Below are positions 31,106-41,134 of a stretch of 64,000 nt of DNA, piece after piece. Source of the stretch: Selaginella moellendorffii (lineage: Eukaryota > Streptophyta > Lycopodiopsida > Selaginellales > Selaginellaceae). Numbering within the stretch: the first letter of the stretch is position 1; every line of letters starts with the position of its first letter. The translations under genes were made by a program, and so were the position numbers. The DNA lies in NCBI RefSeq assembly GCF_000143415.4, contig NW_003314266.1:3032604-3096603 (forward strand). The letters run 5' to 3'. The notes beneath the pieces were generated by a model. It made no database searches. It saw only the letters and a program-made list of their open reading frames with translations, and was not told the origin of the DNA.

Positions 31106-32164
31106 CTAAGTGGGAGTGATCCCGGCATTTGCTATTCGAGATAAAAGAGAGACAAGACATATACACAGGAGGATTGCCTGGAGCAACGCCAGGAACCCAC
31201 GCCGGAGAACTAAACCTTTGCTTTCCTCTACATCCAGCCAGTGGCTTTGGATGGTCTCCAGCTCCATCACCCTCTTCTTGAGCTCTTCCACGCCATCGTC
31301 TTGGCTCGCAGCAGGGGAAAAAGATCTGGCAGCCACTTCGTTGCGATCGCGATGGAGATCTCGATGGCCATCCATCGAACTCTTCAAAGTGTGCGAGTCT
31401 TTCAAGTTGTTTTCCACCATGTTGTTGAGAAGCCCCTCTTGGAGCTGGACCACTCCGATCAACTCGTCGACGAATGTGACCAGGTGTTCCTTGACAAGTT
31501 CTTGAGATTCGTGAAGAGAGCTCGAGGATCTTGGCTGCGACTGCGGTGCCTCCTGGAAAACAGAAGAATTCATCGTCTCTGCATGCTGCTGCCTCTCTAA
31601 CGACGAGCATTGATCTAGAAAAACTTTTGCGGGATCTAGAAAAAAAAACCAAACCGAAAAGGGAAAAAAATGAAAGAGGACCAGCCTATACCTCGAATCG
31701 CATCGATGGAGTCCAAGCTCGGACTCACAGTCATCGGCAACAGCTTTGGAGTTGCTGCCTCGGATGGATCTGTCCAAAGAATGGAGTCTCAAACCAAAAA
31801 AATAGAATCCTTCTTTTCTGGGACACCCGGCACTACCTTTCGATGGCGAGCTCGAGGAAGAATCACTGGAGCACGACGATGAAGAAGAAGAGAAGGGCCG
31901 GCAACTGGATCTGGAAGAGCTGCCGGAGGAGAAATTTCCATCGACGATCTGCCAGGAGAGAGATTTCTTGAGCGATTGCTCCATCCGCAAAATCTCGAGC
32001 AACTGCTGCTCCTCCCGGCGCCGATGCGTGGCCGGCATCGCCAATCTTGCCCTGGGACTGTATGCGCGATGAAAAGCCGCGACGATCTTGTCGATCGGGG
32101 GCTCGTCGAGCGCGTCGTCGATGTAGAGCCTGAGCCGCCTAAGATCTGACACTAGGGCCTCCAT
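31106..32164 (-). CDS. Coiled-coil protein with a C-terminal membrane anchor, unknown function
   Basis: The ORF gives 352 residues. The N-terminus (ALVSDLRRLRLYIDDALDEP, then KIVAAFHRAYSPRARLAM) is followed by a Ser-rich low-complexity region, a predicted coiled coil (GVEELKKRVMELETIQSHWL) and a hydrophobic segment near the end (GFLALLQAILLCICLVSLLS) with a short polar tail. That suggests a tail-anchored membrane protein. A T-rich stretch at about 31635-31690 translates as the unlikely LVLFHFFPFSVWFFFL and looks like an intron. The obvious GT-AG pairs (56 or 77 nt) would shift the frame away from the membrane-anchored C-terminus; a 99-nt option would preserve it. I do not recognise the family. 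Confidence 0.6.
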   Translation of the reverse strand: MEALVSDLRRLRLYIDDALDEPPIDKIVAAFHRAYSPRARLAMPATHRRREEQQLLEILRMEQSLKKSLSWQIVDGNFSSGSSSRSSCRPFSSSSSSCSSDSSSSSPSKGSAGCPRKEGFYFFGLRLHSLDRSIRGSNSKAVADDCESELGLHRCDSRYRLVLFHFFPFSVWFFFLDPAKVFLDQCSSLERQQHAETMNSSVFQEAPQSQPRSSSSLHESQELVKEHLVTFVDELIGVVQLQEGLLNNMVENNLKDSHTLKSSMDGHRDLHRDRNEVAARSFSPAASQDDGVEELKKRVMELETIQSHWLDVEESKGLVLRRGFLALLQAILLCICLVSLLSRIANAGITPT

Positions 32165-32616
32165 CCATCCGCAAGAACCATAAAAATCCCTCCCTCGATC
32201 CCAGGTTCTTGCATGCGATGCTTTTCTTATTTAGGGTATAACCACGACAGCGTGGCATACACGTGTCCGCCACGTCGGAAGAGCCCTAAAGCCCCGGACG
32301 CCGGGGCCGGAATTAAATAGGGCTGACTGTTGTGACTATTGCGTCTTCATCGTTCTCCATTTTCCTCCAAATTCTCTCCCTCGTCTAGACCTAAATATCG
32401 CCTCCCAGATCGCCGTGTTCTTCGCCACATTCTCTTCTCCACTGCAATCGGCTTGGCGGCGCTCTAGGCGCCGTGTGCTCGAGGTGAGAATCGCTGCTTC
32501 TTTCTTCTCTTTCGCTCGCCAGCGCCTCGATTTCTAGAACTAGGGCTCTTGATTTGGAGCTCTCGCGTTTCTTTTCACGCGGATTTCGACTGATTGCTGG
32601 ATTGGCAGTGGCAGGA
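32165..32616. promoter_or_regulatory. Divergent promoter and VDAC 5' UTR
   Basis: Between two divergent start codons lie TTTAGGGTATAACC (about 32231, inverted telo-box-like), a CCACGTCGG element (about 32269) and TTAAATAGGG (about 32314), which could act as a TATA element for VDAC. A likely 5' UTR intron runs from the donor CTCGAG|GTGAGA (about 32484) to an acceptor near 32608-32614. Confidence 0.5.
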
Positions 32617-33749
32617 ATGGGGAAGGGGCCGGGGATGTTTGGCGATATCGGCAAGCGCACCAAAGGTAGGCTCTGGTCGCTCAGGATTAGGGTTTTGGGT
32701 CTAACCTAGTGGCTGCCACTCCAGACCTCCTGACCAGGGATTTTACAAGTGATCAGAAGTTCACCGTGACATCGTCCACGAGCTCGGGCATTGTATGGAC
32801 TTCTCTTTCTTCTTTTTCTCTTCAAGAGCTAATTAATTCCCTTCTTTTATAGACTTTCACATCGTTCGGAAACAAAAAGGGGGAGCAATTTGCTGGGAAT
32901 GTCAACACCCAGTTCAAGACGAACAACATGACTGTGAATGTCAAAGTCGACACGGAGTCCAATGTGAGCTTCCAACTTGGTCTGATCATCGCATTGAGCT
33001 AAAGAACTGGTGTTCTAGATTCACGGAGTCATCACTGCCGATGAGATTGCGAAGGGTGCTAAGACGGTGTTCACGTTCACCATCCCTGACAATAAGTGTG
33101 GCAAGGTACGCAAGCTCTAGAGCTGCTTTTGTTTAGTTCCGGCTTGACTTTGGGTTTTCCCAGATCAAATTTCAGTACGTCCATGATCTGTTCGGCTTGG
33201 CCACCAGTATTGGCTTGACTTCATCTCCTGTTGCTGACTTAAGCGCAGCTCTTGGAAATGATGTGGTGGCTGTAGGTGGTGAGCTCTCGTTCGACACGGC
33301 CAGCGGGAAGCTCTCGAGATACAGCGGTGGGATTGGACTGACAAAGCCGGACTACAGTGCTGCCTTGATCACGTAAGCTTCCTTATCTTTTCGAGCGTTT
33401 TGTTTTGTGGGAACTTAAGAGGCGATACTCTTTTGTTTCCAGCGCCGACAAGGGTGACACGCTCAAAGCCTCTTACTGTCACACGGTGAACGCCAACACC
33501 AAGACGACCGTCGGTGCCGAGGTCTCGCACAGCATTTCGAAGAAACAAAACACCTTCACCATCGGTGCGTTGTACGTGTTGGATCCTCTCACGGCCGTAA
33601 AGGCCAGGCTCAACAACCATGGCCAAGTTGGGGCTCTCCTGCAACACGAGTGGCGGCCAAAGTCGACGGTCACGCTGTGTGGAGAGGTCGACACAAAAGC
33701 GCTAAACAGCCGTCCCAAGATCGGGTTGGCCGTGGCTCTCAAGCCGTGA
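32617..33749 (+). CDS. VDAC: VDAC, mitochondrial outer-membrane porin, 6 coding exons
   Basis: Exons: 32617-32665, 32725-32792, 32853-32963, 33019-33105, 33164-33372, 33443-33749; 276 residues, the usual plant VDAC length. It starts MGKGPGMFGDIGKRTKDLLT (the N-terminal helix and plant signature), continues with alternating beta strands (KFTVTSSTSSGITFTSFGNK, VHDLFGLATSIGLTSSP, LTKPDYSAALITADKGDTLK) and ends in the eukaryotic porin pattern VGALLQHEWRPKSTVTLCGE, then KIGLAVALKP. It forms the 19-strand anion-selective channel passing metabolites and nucleotides across the outer mitochondrial membrane. Confidence 0.97.
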
Positions 33750-34061
33750 GGAGGATCAAACTCAAGAGAGAGCTCGCGACGAATCGATCGAGCGAGTGAG
33801 CGACTATGGCGATGGTCTCTTGGTTTGGAAGGAAGTTTGCGGAAGAAAGGATTTGGGGGGAGTTTTGATAAGATTGTTGCTGCAACAACATTGTCGTGAG
33901 GAGAAAGTATACCGTGTTTTTCATGTGTAGAAACATTCTTTTCTATACGAAGGAGACTTGACAGAATATGCTCTTAACGAGAAAGAATATATCCTAGCTG
34001 AATATTCTTTGTAAGAGCCCTAAAAAGTTTTTGGAGTTTAGGGTTCTTGCTTCTTGCAGCT
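33750..34061. promoter_or_regulatory. VDAC 3' flank and CCT8 promoter
   Basis: A gap of 312 bp. The CCT8 side carries TTTAGGGTTC (about 34037-34046), an inverted telo-box about 20 bp upstream of the start codon. No ORF is supported. Confidence 0.4.
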
Positions 34062-36302
34062 ATGGCGCTGATGCAGCCGTCGTATGGGATCCAGTCCATG
34101 CTCAAGGATGGCCACCGCATCTTCTCCGGCCTCGAGGAAGCGGTGCTCAAGAATGTGGATGCCTGCAAGCAGCTGTCGCAGATCACTCGGACGTCCCTCG
34201 GCCCCAACGGTGAGTGAATCGAGCTCTTTGTTTGTGCCTGAGTGTGAGATTCCTGGCTCAGGCATGAACAAGATGGTGATCAATCACCTGGACAAGCTGT
34301 TTGTGACGAATGACGCGGGGACCATCATCGGTGAGCTAGAAGTCCAGCATCCCGCGGCGAAGCTGCTGGTCCTCGCGAGCAAAGCGCAGCAGGAGGAGAT
34401 CGGAGACGGCGCTAATCTGGTGGTGACATTTGCGGGAGAGATCTTGCAAGGCGCCGAGGAGCTCATTCGCATTGGCTTGCATCCCAGTGAGATCGTCGGA
34501 GGCTACACGAAAGCCAGCCAGAAGGTAAGTTCTCAGTTCTTATTTAGTTCTTAGAGATTGAGATGAAGCTCTTCCTTGTTTCTTTCATCTAGGCACTGGA
34601 GATCATCGAACAGCTTGCCGAGCCCGGGTCGGAGACTATGGATTGTCGCAACAAAGAGCAAGTTGTTTTGAGGATGAAAGCCGCTGTTGCCAGTAAACAG
34701 TATGGCCAGGAGGATTTTCTGTGTCCTCTTATTGCTGAGGTTAGTCTCGGGTTGAAAGAGTTCTTTTATGAACTGATGGAAAAAAAAAACTTTTTTTTTT
34801 CAGGCTTGCATTCAGGTTTGCCCCAGGAATCCAGAGAATTTCAATGTCGATAATGTTCGAGTTGCGAAGCTGCTTGGCGGTGGTCTTCGGGATTCTTGTG
34901 TCGTAAGGGGCATGGTGTTGAAGGTCGAGCCTCTTGGGACTGTGAAAAGTGCGACCAAAGCGAAGGTCTGGACGCTTTTTTTATTTATCCGCCCTCAGTT
35001 TCCTTTATGTTCTAGATTGCTGTTTTTGGAGGGGGTGTCGACACTTCAGCTACCGAAACCAAAGGAACAGTTCTCATTCATTCCGCTGAGCAGCTTGAGA
35101 ACTACGCCAAGGGCGAAGAAGCCAAGATCGAAGAGCTCATTAAAAGTGTAGCAGAGTCTGGTGCTAAAGTTATTGTTAGCGGTGGTGCTGTCGGTGAAAT
35201 GGCGCAGCATTTTTGTGATCGATATGGGTAAGCACGATCTGTGATGATATTATATGTCTCACTTTTATTTTCTGGCAGCCTTATGGTTATAAAAATCATC
35301 TCCAAGTTTGAGTTGCGACGGTTCTGTAGGACTACTGGTTCCGTGTCGCTGGTATGAGTTTTGCATGTCTGTCTTTGACGCACTGAATTTTCTTTTATGC
35401 AGGTTAAGCTGTCGAGGCCAAGATTTGACGAACTGGGTTACGTCGATAATATAACATCTGAAGAAATTGGTGGCGCGAGAGTAAGATTTGATCTTTGTAT
35501 TATTTTCCGGTTTCAAATTTATCTCCGTTTGTCCAGGTGGTCGTAGTGAGGAATGAATCGGGCGGAAATTCGATTTCAACTCTCGTAATTCGAGGAAGCA
35601 CCGACAGTGTTTTGGACGATGTAGAGCGTGCAGTTGACGATGGCGTGAATTGCTACAAGGTTTAAAGCTTTGCTTTTCCTTTTCCTATGAAACTGTTTTT
35701 CTTTTTGTTGTGTAGGCTATGTGCAAGGATAGCCGTACAGTTCCTGGTGCGGGTGCAACGGAGATTGAGTTAGCCAAACAGTTAAATGACATTGCTTCCA
35801 AGGAGACAGGGTACTGTGTAGCGTTGTGCTGACATTTCCTATCTAACTTTCTTCTTTGCAGCTTGGACCAGTACGCGATAAGAAAGTTTGCTCAGAGCTT
35901 CGAAGTTGTGCCTCGAACTCTGGCTGAAAATGCGGGTCTAAACTCTACTGATGTGATCTCGGCTCTCTACGCTGCGCATGCGGGTGGAAATCCCAAGATA
36001 GGCGTCGATATTGAGCAGGGATTGTCCGCGCCAGTGGAGACGAGGGATCTGCTTGTAACAAAGTAAGTTCGTTTGAGGCTTAGTAGGACCTTGCTGACAT
36101 TTGAAACTTGTGTCAAGGTACTGGGCGATTAAGTTGGCATCGAGAGCCGCCACTACCGTGCTCAAGATAGATCAGGTAAACATTTCCTCTCTTTTTTTAT
36201 ACGCTTTGTTGTTGACGCTATGCCTTTTGGCAGATTATCATGGCCAAACCGGCTGGAGGCCCAAAGAAGAATCCCGGAGCAGATGGTGGTGACGAAGACT
36301 AG
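34062..36302 (+). CDS. CCT8: T-complex protein 1 subunit theta (CCT8), 12 exons
   Basis: Exons: 34062-34209, 34262-34524, 34593-34739, 34804-34965, 35016-35227, 35279-35351, 35403-35480, 35537-35659, 35716-35810, 35862-36062, 36118-36175, 36234-36302; 542 residues. Group II chaperonin motifs include ITRTSLGPNGMNKMVINHLD (apical/ATP site), EEIGDGANLVVTFAGEIL (GDGA in place of GDGT, as in theta subunits), TETKGTVLIHSAEQLENYAK, FELRRFCRTTGSVSL, VPGAGATEIELAKQL and the end IIMAKPAGGPKKNPG. The theta identity rests on the ENYAK and IIMAKPAGGP segments. It is part of the cytosolic TRiC/CCT ring that folds actin, tubulin and others; in plants CCT8 also helps refold trafficked KNOTTED1. Confidence 0.97.
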
Positions 36303-37740
36303 GTAGATTTGCTAACAGTAAGCTGTATCTTTGTAGCGTGTGCTGCATTTTGGGCAGGATTTTTAGTAGAGAGGCTCGCGAAGAGCAGCTGACGAGAAAA
36401 GTGCACAGTTTTGGATAGTAAGCTTTCTTTGAATAGACAGAAAAAGGGATGTCTGCGTAGGATTGCGGCATAAAGTATTTAACCAGCTTGCGATCCAATA
36501 CAGCATAACCACAATCCATTATTTCATCATTTTCTATGATTGATCGCTTTGATTCAAACTCAAAGTTCTCGCATTAAAATCTTAGCGTTTTAACGAAAAG
36601 TGGGTTTGTACGTACCCAGGGCTCTTGGTTTGCTCCAGTTTGCGGAGAAGACTCTTCTAGATGATTGAAACAAAAGACTTTTATCTTTTCCATCTTTTAT
36701 TTTATCTTTGCATAATAATAATAATTAAGGGGAAACACATGCTTCTAGATTGGCGAGCCTGATGCGTTTCTGCGTCATTTAAGCCGCTGTGCCAAAACAC
36801 GCCTAACTTGCTCGTGTTCATGGGGTCAAAGTCGCTGGCGTTAAATGTCCAGATAGTTCTTGAAAGTTTGGATGGACTTGAAATATGCTTGGATTCTAGC
36901 ATCTGGCTTTTTAATTTCTTCTTTATCTCTAATTTTTTTCATTATTTTTATATGGATGCATGCTGGAATATTTGGCGGTGATGGTTATTATATTACGGTT
37001 GCATCATATAGTATTAACGTAATTATTTTGAATAAAAATATAAAGACAGATAAATAAAAAACTATGAACAAAAATTTTCTCATATCAAAATGCAAAAAAA
37101 AAAAACACTTCTCCACCCATGATCATAGTCATTAGAATTTTCGTTCGCAAAACCGTGACAGCCAAAGAGAAAAAAAAAACAGTTAAGGTCTCTCTTGGCT
37201 CAAGACCAAAACCAGAGTGCACGAAAGCAAATCTCAAAACATTCTACGTTGCGGATCTTCATAAATCTTTAGGAAAGGAATCTTGCAACCCAAATGCAAA
37301 GTCCTTGATCAAAATGGCATGAGAATGTCGACAAACTCAAACGAATTGGATGGATGCTTACAACGAGAGAGTTTTCTTGTACCTTGCAGAAGTGATACTT
37401 CGTTTTGGAGAGAACAGGAGATTCTTTTCATTTGTGTCAAGACCTCACACCAAACTCAGTAATGAGTGCTGAAGTACACAAAGAAGAAGAGAGGAAAGGA
37501 GATTCTCTTCATTTGCATCAAGAGCTATGCCGCACCGCAAGGTAATGCAGCACGTCGGTATTGGCTGATATCACAGCGATGTCAAAACCGCCATGAGGAC
37601 AAAGCAGGCTCAAGAAATAGATCTCCACCTGCACAAAGGAGTACATGAGGCTTGAACTCACCGATCGCTGCATCCACAGCTATCAGATGTGAATGCTTTT
37701 CTTAGGGAAAGAAAGAAAAACAAGGCTGGGAAACGCAGTG
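36303..37740. other. Intergenic region without a supported gene
   Basis: The first about 250 bp are CCT8 3' flank. After that only short unconvincing ORFs occur. About 36900-37110 is AT-rich. A short approximate duplication (GAGATTCTTTTCATTTG near 37409 and GAGATTCTCTTCATTTG near 37499) is visible. Confidence 0.4.
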
Positions 37741-37865
37741 TCCGAGAGGAGTTTTTATGTCTCTTCGGGGACACCAGATACAATTGGAACGATACAGAGA
37801 AGATTAGCATGGCCCTGCGCAAGGATGACACGCACAAATCGAGAAATGGTCCGAGAGGAGTTTTT
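37741..37865 (+). mobile_element. U6-derived insertion with 16-bp target-site duplication
   Basis: The 16-mer TCCGAGAGGAGTTTTT occurs exactly at both ends of the U6-like sequence. This is the arrangement produced when a LINE-type reverse transcriptase integrates a small nuclear RNA copy. The duplicated site ends in T5, a plausible priming site. Confidence 0.7.
37759..37852 (+). ncRNA. U6 spliceosomal snRNA-like copy, probably a retro-pseudogene
   Basis: The sequence contains the diagnostic U6 segments in order: the 5' stem-loop GTCTCTTCGGGGAC, ATTGGAACGATACAGAGAAG (with the ACAGAGA box), ATTAGCATGGCCCTGCGCAA (AGC triad region, one C short of the usual CCCCTGCGC), and GATGACACGCACAAATCGAG ending AAATGG. 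The normal U-rich 3' tail is missing. It is flanked by identical 16-bp direct repeats (37741-37756 and 37850-37865), as expected for target-site duplication. No plant USE or TATA element is seen upstream, so expression is doubtful. Confidence 0.85.
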
Positions 37866-38170
37866 TATTAGTGATAAATAAAAATCCACTATATAATCGT
37901 TTTGTGTATCCAAAGTCAAGACCACCTAGCTGCTCAAACGCGCCCCGGAGCTCGCCCGGGATTTCACTGCCTAGATTGTGCACTTCTCCTCCACCTTGTG
38001 CTGCTTCTTGTGCTGGTTGCTCCAACTCCAGCACTCCCAGTTTGCATTCCACCACCCCCACCATTAATCACACCTCGGGTTTGGAGCTACCACTGCTTGT
38101 ACCCCAGCCATGGGCTCAGGCGCTGGAGGATTTGCCACAGCCAGTCTTGCACCATCTCTAGCACCACCAG

Positions 38171-38403
38171 CATTTGGTGCATCCAAACCACCTCTAACAC
38201 CACTAGGCTGAGGTCTTACACCATTGCATCTCCACTACCACCAGCATTTGGTGCATCCAAACAACCTCTAACACCACCAGGCTGAGGTCTCACACCATTG
38301 CATCTCCACTACCACCAGCATTTGGTGCATCCAAACCCATCTCTAACACCACCAAGCTGAGGTCTTACACCATTGGCCACAAGAACATCTCCAATACCAC
38401 CAG
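38171..38403. repeat. 74-bp minisatellite, about three copies
   Basis: Units begin CATTTGGTGCATCCAAAC at 38171, 38245 and 38319, with a degenerate fourth start (CATCTGGCGCATCC) near 38404. Copies 1 and 2 are almost identical over 74 bp; the third has an altered end. The period is not a multiple of three and both strands are broken by stops across it, so it is unlikely to be coding throughout. Confidence 0.75.
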
Positions 38404-38435
38404 CATCTGGCGCATCCACGGGCCCATCCATGAGC

Positions 38436-38711
38436 TCAGGTTTGGGACTCAAGTTTTACACCATTGTTAGCGTCCCTCCCTCGCCTAGAGTTGCCTTGTT
38501 TTCTCCCAAAAGCTGGGCCGCTGCAATCATGATGATGATCCCTACCTACCACTTGTGCAGGTGCAGGTGCAGGTGCAGGTGCCGGAGTTCCTTGTGCTTC
38601 TGCTCCTGCTTCGGTTCCGATCTCGGATTCAGTAGGCGGCTCGTGGAAGTGTTTGTTGCATCCGCACGCGGCACAAAAGCCCCAGTCGCCGTCCAAGTTT
38701 ACCTCATGCAT
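38436..38711 (-). pseudogene. ZF-HD / mini zinc finger-like fragment
   Basis: The 91-residue ORF starts MHEVNLDGDWGFCAACGCNK and continues HFHEPPTESE. The string CAACGCNKHFH is the hallmark C-terminal half of the ZF-HD dimerisation domain, normally written CAACGCHRSFHR. A Pro-Ala repeat (TPAPAPAPAPAQ) and His/Asp/Arg-rich sequence follow, with no homeodomain. Upstream, in a shifted frame, LAQALKDGCM resembles the GGHALDGCGEF half of the domain. GAG|GTAAAC directly at the junction could be a splice donor, or the gene may be frameshifted. I regard it as a broken or mis-framed mini zinc finger gene. Confidence 0.4.
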
Positions 38712-39250
38712 CCGTCCTTCAAGGCCTGCGCCAGGACGAAATCGTCCGTCCCCACGGCATCGAACAGCCCTGTGTTCTGTTGCATGCGCCCCACACCTTC
38801 GTTACAAGTTTCACTTAATTAATCAACATTGCTCTACGTTAACTACTAATAAAGGTTGGTTTTACTCAACTATAAAATAATCCTATGTAAGAATCACTTT
38901 ACGTGACGACGTGGTAAAGTGTTTAAAGACATTCTTGTCTCTAACTTTTCGATCTAGAACAACGCGGATTCAAGTCTGAATGGAAGTGCTACACAAATGT
39001 TTTGGAACCGTTGTTTTTCCGAGACTGACGGCTTTGTCCGCCACGTTTGCTTTCAAAGTCAGGAAAATATGACTCACACGCAAATAAATAGTTTACCAGT
39101 TTGTTTAGAGGTTTGCCGAGAGGAGGACGCTCCTTTATCGTTCTTTCCAGTCTTCTCCCCCAATTCCCCGATCTGTTCTCGAGGATCTCTCCTCTTCGCT
39201 ACAACGCCCCGATTTTCTTTCGCTACAACGCTTCCTCCCATCTTCTCAGG
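38712..39250. other. Intergenic region upstream of the LTPG gene
   Basis: Nothing coding is supported beyond the possible N-terminal remnant of the zinc finger described above (about 38712-38775 minus). The segment near 38900-38990 has a weak tRNA B-box-like GGATTCAAGTC. The 200 bp before 39251 presumably hold the LTPG promoter; I see no clear TATA box. Confidence 0.3.
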
Positions 39251-39790
39251 ATGAAGACGATCATCGCCATGGCGCTGCTGGGTCTGTTCTTGAGCTTGGC
39301 AGCAGCACAAGCGCCGCAGGACTGCACCGCTCTTGCTACTCGTCTCGCAAGCTGCCTCTCCTTCCTCCAGGGCCAGGCCCCCGCCCCGGATGCCCTTTGC
39401 TGCTCCAACTTGGTAGCCATCAACAACATCAACGCTTCGTGCCTGTGCAGCTTCGCCTCCATGACCGGCTCGGCTTCCGGCCTCAACATCAACACCACCC
39501 GAGCGCTCGAGCTCCCGTCTCGCTGTAACATCCCAAACGTCACTTGCGAAGGCACTACGAGTAAGTCTGGCTGACCCCGACGCTTGTCTCTGTGTCCCTG
39601 TCTAATGTTTCTTGCTTTCCTGTTCCATCCAGTTCCAGCTCCAGGTCCTACTGGTGAGAATGCCCCTCCCCCGCAATCCGGTGCCAATCCACCACCCGGT
39701 AGCTCCGCAGCAAAATCTCTATCGTCGTCGTCTTGGCTCGTGCTTGGAGCTGCCATCGTCGGGTACCTCTCTCTAGCCTCGCTTCAGTGA
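39251..39790 (+). CDS. GPI-anchored non-specific lipid transfer protein (LTPG/xylogen-like)
   Basis: Exons 39251-39560 and 39633-39790; 155 residues. The signal peptide MKTIIAMALLGLFLSLAAA is followed by the eight-cysteine lipid-transfer motif in correct order (QDC, ASC, ALCC, ASCLC, SRC, VTC). A Pro-rich linker (PAPGPTGENAPPPQSG) comes next, then a Ser/Ala stretch leading to a hydrophobic C-terminus (WLVLGAAIVGYLSLASLQ) typical of a GPI-anchor signal. Such proteins carry cuticle or suberin lipids at the plasma membrane and cell wall. The intron falls just after the eight-Cys domain, as in many LTPG genes. Confidence 0.92.
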
Positions 39791-39952
39791 GTGAGAAGTT
39801 TTGCGGTTTCTCCTCGGTAGCTTATCGTGTGACCCATTTGTTGTGAAATAAAATCTTTTTGCATTTTTTTTTCCCTTGTGTGAACTCCGACTACCTGTGT
39901 AAGTCGCAATATCAAGAGGAGAAAAGGCGGAGGAAAAGGACTTGTCACTTAC

Positions 39953-41134
39953 TTACAAGCGAGTGCAAGTAAGATCGAAGTCATCCGGCGCGACTTGGAG
40001 TATCCAGGAGCTCAACTTGCGCTTGGATTCGTTGCTGTTGATGGCGGCGAGCTCGTACATGCTACACAGGTTGAGCACCAGCGTCTCGTTGAGCGCCGCC
40101 TCGGTGTGCTTCTGGAGCACGTCTTCCAGCACCTGCGTCGCCCGGATCAAGTCCCTCGAGTACATGAGGCACAGCGCCTTGTTGTTGGCAGCCAAAGCAT
40201 CCCCGGGAGAGATCTCGAGCACCGCGTTGTAAGCTTTCACCGCTGCCGCGTACTGCTTCTCCACAAAAGCCACCAGTCCCTTGTTCCTTCCCACAAGGCA
40301 CAGAAGCGAGCTATCGACCTCGCCACCCTTTGCACGCTCGTCCACCAGAGCTTCCACCTTTGCGAAACTGAGCTTGGCACCATCCACGTCCCCGAGCTGG
40401 AGCTGGACGTGCGCAAACTTGGACCAGAGCTCGACGTTCTCTGGATCTCGGGCCAGTGTCTCGTTCACAAAACGTAGAGCAACGATGTAATCCTTCTGCC
40501 CGAGATGGAGATTGATGATCGCAAAGTTGACGATCTCTTTGCGTCGCTTCCACCTCCTGGCCAGAGCGTTGCTTCGCTGCTCCTCGTCTAGAACACCACC
40601 GTCTAGCCGGAACGACGAGAAGATCTCATCGATCTCCTCGCTTTTTCCATCCGCGGCCAAGGCTTTCTCCTCCTTCTGTGAGCAGTAGTCGAGCAAGCTA
40701 TACATGCGTTCCATGCTCGTCGAGGCCTGTCCAATCCGGTATGGAATCGCTGCGTGGAGCCACCGGAGGCTAAACGGGACCATCGAGCCGGAGATCCCTG
40801 GATAGACGTCTGGATGATCTTCGTAGAAGAAGCTCGCGTTCTGCAAATCCCCGAGAGCCGCTAGCTCCTCGGCCGCGCTCGTGTAGTTCCCGAGCTTGGC
40901 CAGAGCCAAAATATGATACGTCGTGTGGATGATCCTCTCCTCGGGGCTAAACACCGCCGCGATCTTGCGCGCTTCCTTGACATTCTCCAGCAGCAAACGC
41001 CACGATCCCTTCCTGGCCTGCTCCTGCATGTTCCTGGTGTCGAATCTGGGAGCATTCTTCTTCTTAAGCGAGGCGGTGCGATTCAGATCCACGGCGGCAT
41101 TGCTCCTGTCGCCGACGCTATCATCTATCCCCAT
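39953..41134 (-). CDS. TRAPPC12: TRAPPC12-like TPR protein (TRAPP complex subunit)
   Basis: Single-exon 393-residue protein. After a basic N-terminus comes KGSWRLLLENVKEARKIAAV, then SMVPFSLRWLHAAIPYRIGQ and MYSLLDYCSQKEEKAL. TPR repeats follow (VNFAIINLHLGQKDYIVALR, WSKFAHVQLQLGDVDGAKLS, LVAFVEKQYAAAVKAYNAVL) and NETLVLNLCSMYELAAINSN. This order matches plant and animal TRAPPC12/TTC15. The protein belongs to TRAPP tethering complexes in ER-Golgi traffic. It lies divergently from the PNC gene, 338 bp apart. The 3' side faces LTPG, 162 bp away. Confidence 0.88.
   Translation of the reverse strand: MGIDDSVGDRSNAAVDLNRTASLKKKNAPRFDTRNMQEQARKGSWRLLLENVKEARKIAAVFSPEERIIHTTYHILALAKLGNYTSAAEELAALGDLQNASFFYEDHPDVYPGISGSMVPFSLRWLHAAIPYRIGQASTSMERMYSLLDYCSQKEEKALAADGKSEEIDEIFSSFRLDGGVLDEEQRSNALARRWKRRKEIVNFAIINLHLGQKDYIVALRFVNETLARDPENVELWSKFAHVQLQLGDVDGAKLSFAKVEALVDERAKGGEVDSSLLCLVGRNKGLVAFVEKQYAAAVKAYNAVLEISPGDALAANNKALCLMYSRDLIRATQVLEDVLQKHTEAALNETLVLNLCSMYELAAINSNESKRKLSSWILQVAPDDFDLTCTRL

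Noticed and set aside
31080-31652. 190-residue minus ORF overlapping the coiled-coil protein gene
   Set aside because: It lacks the coiled coil and membrane segment found in the other frame; kept only as a possible spliced alternative in the finding on 31635-31690.
38150-38403. Possible CRISPR-like array
   Set aside because: The 74-bp units are contiguous, without unique spacers; it is a minisatellite in a eukaryotic genome.
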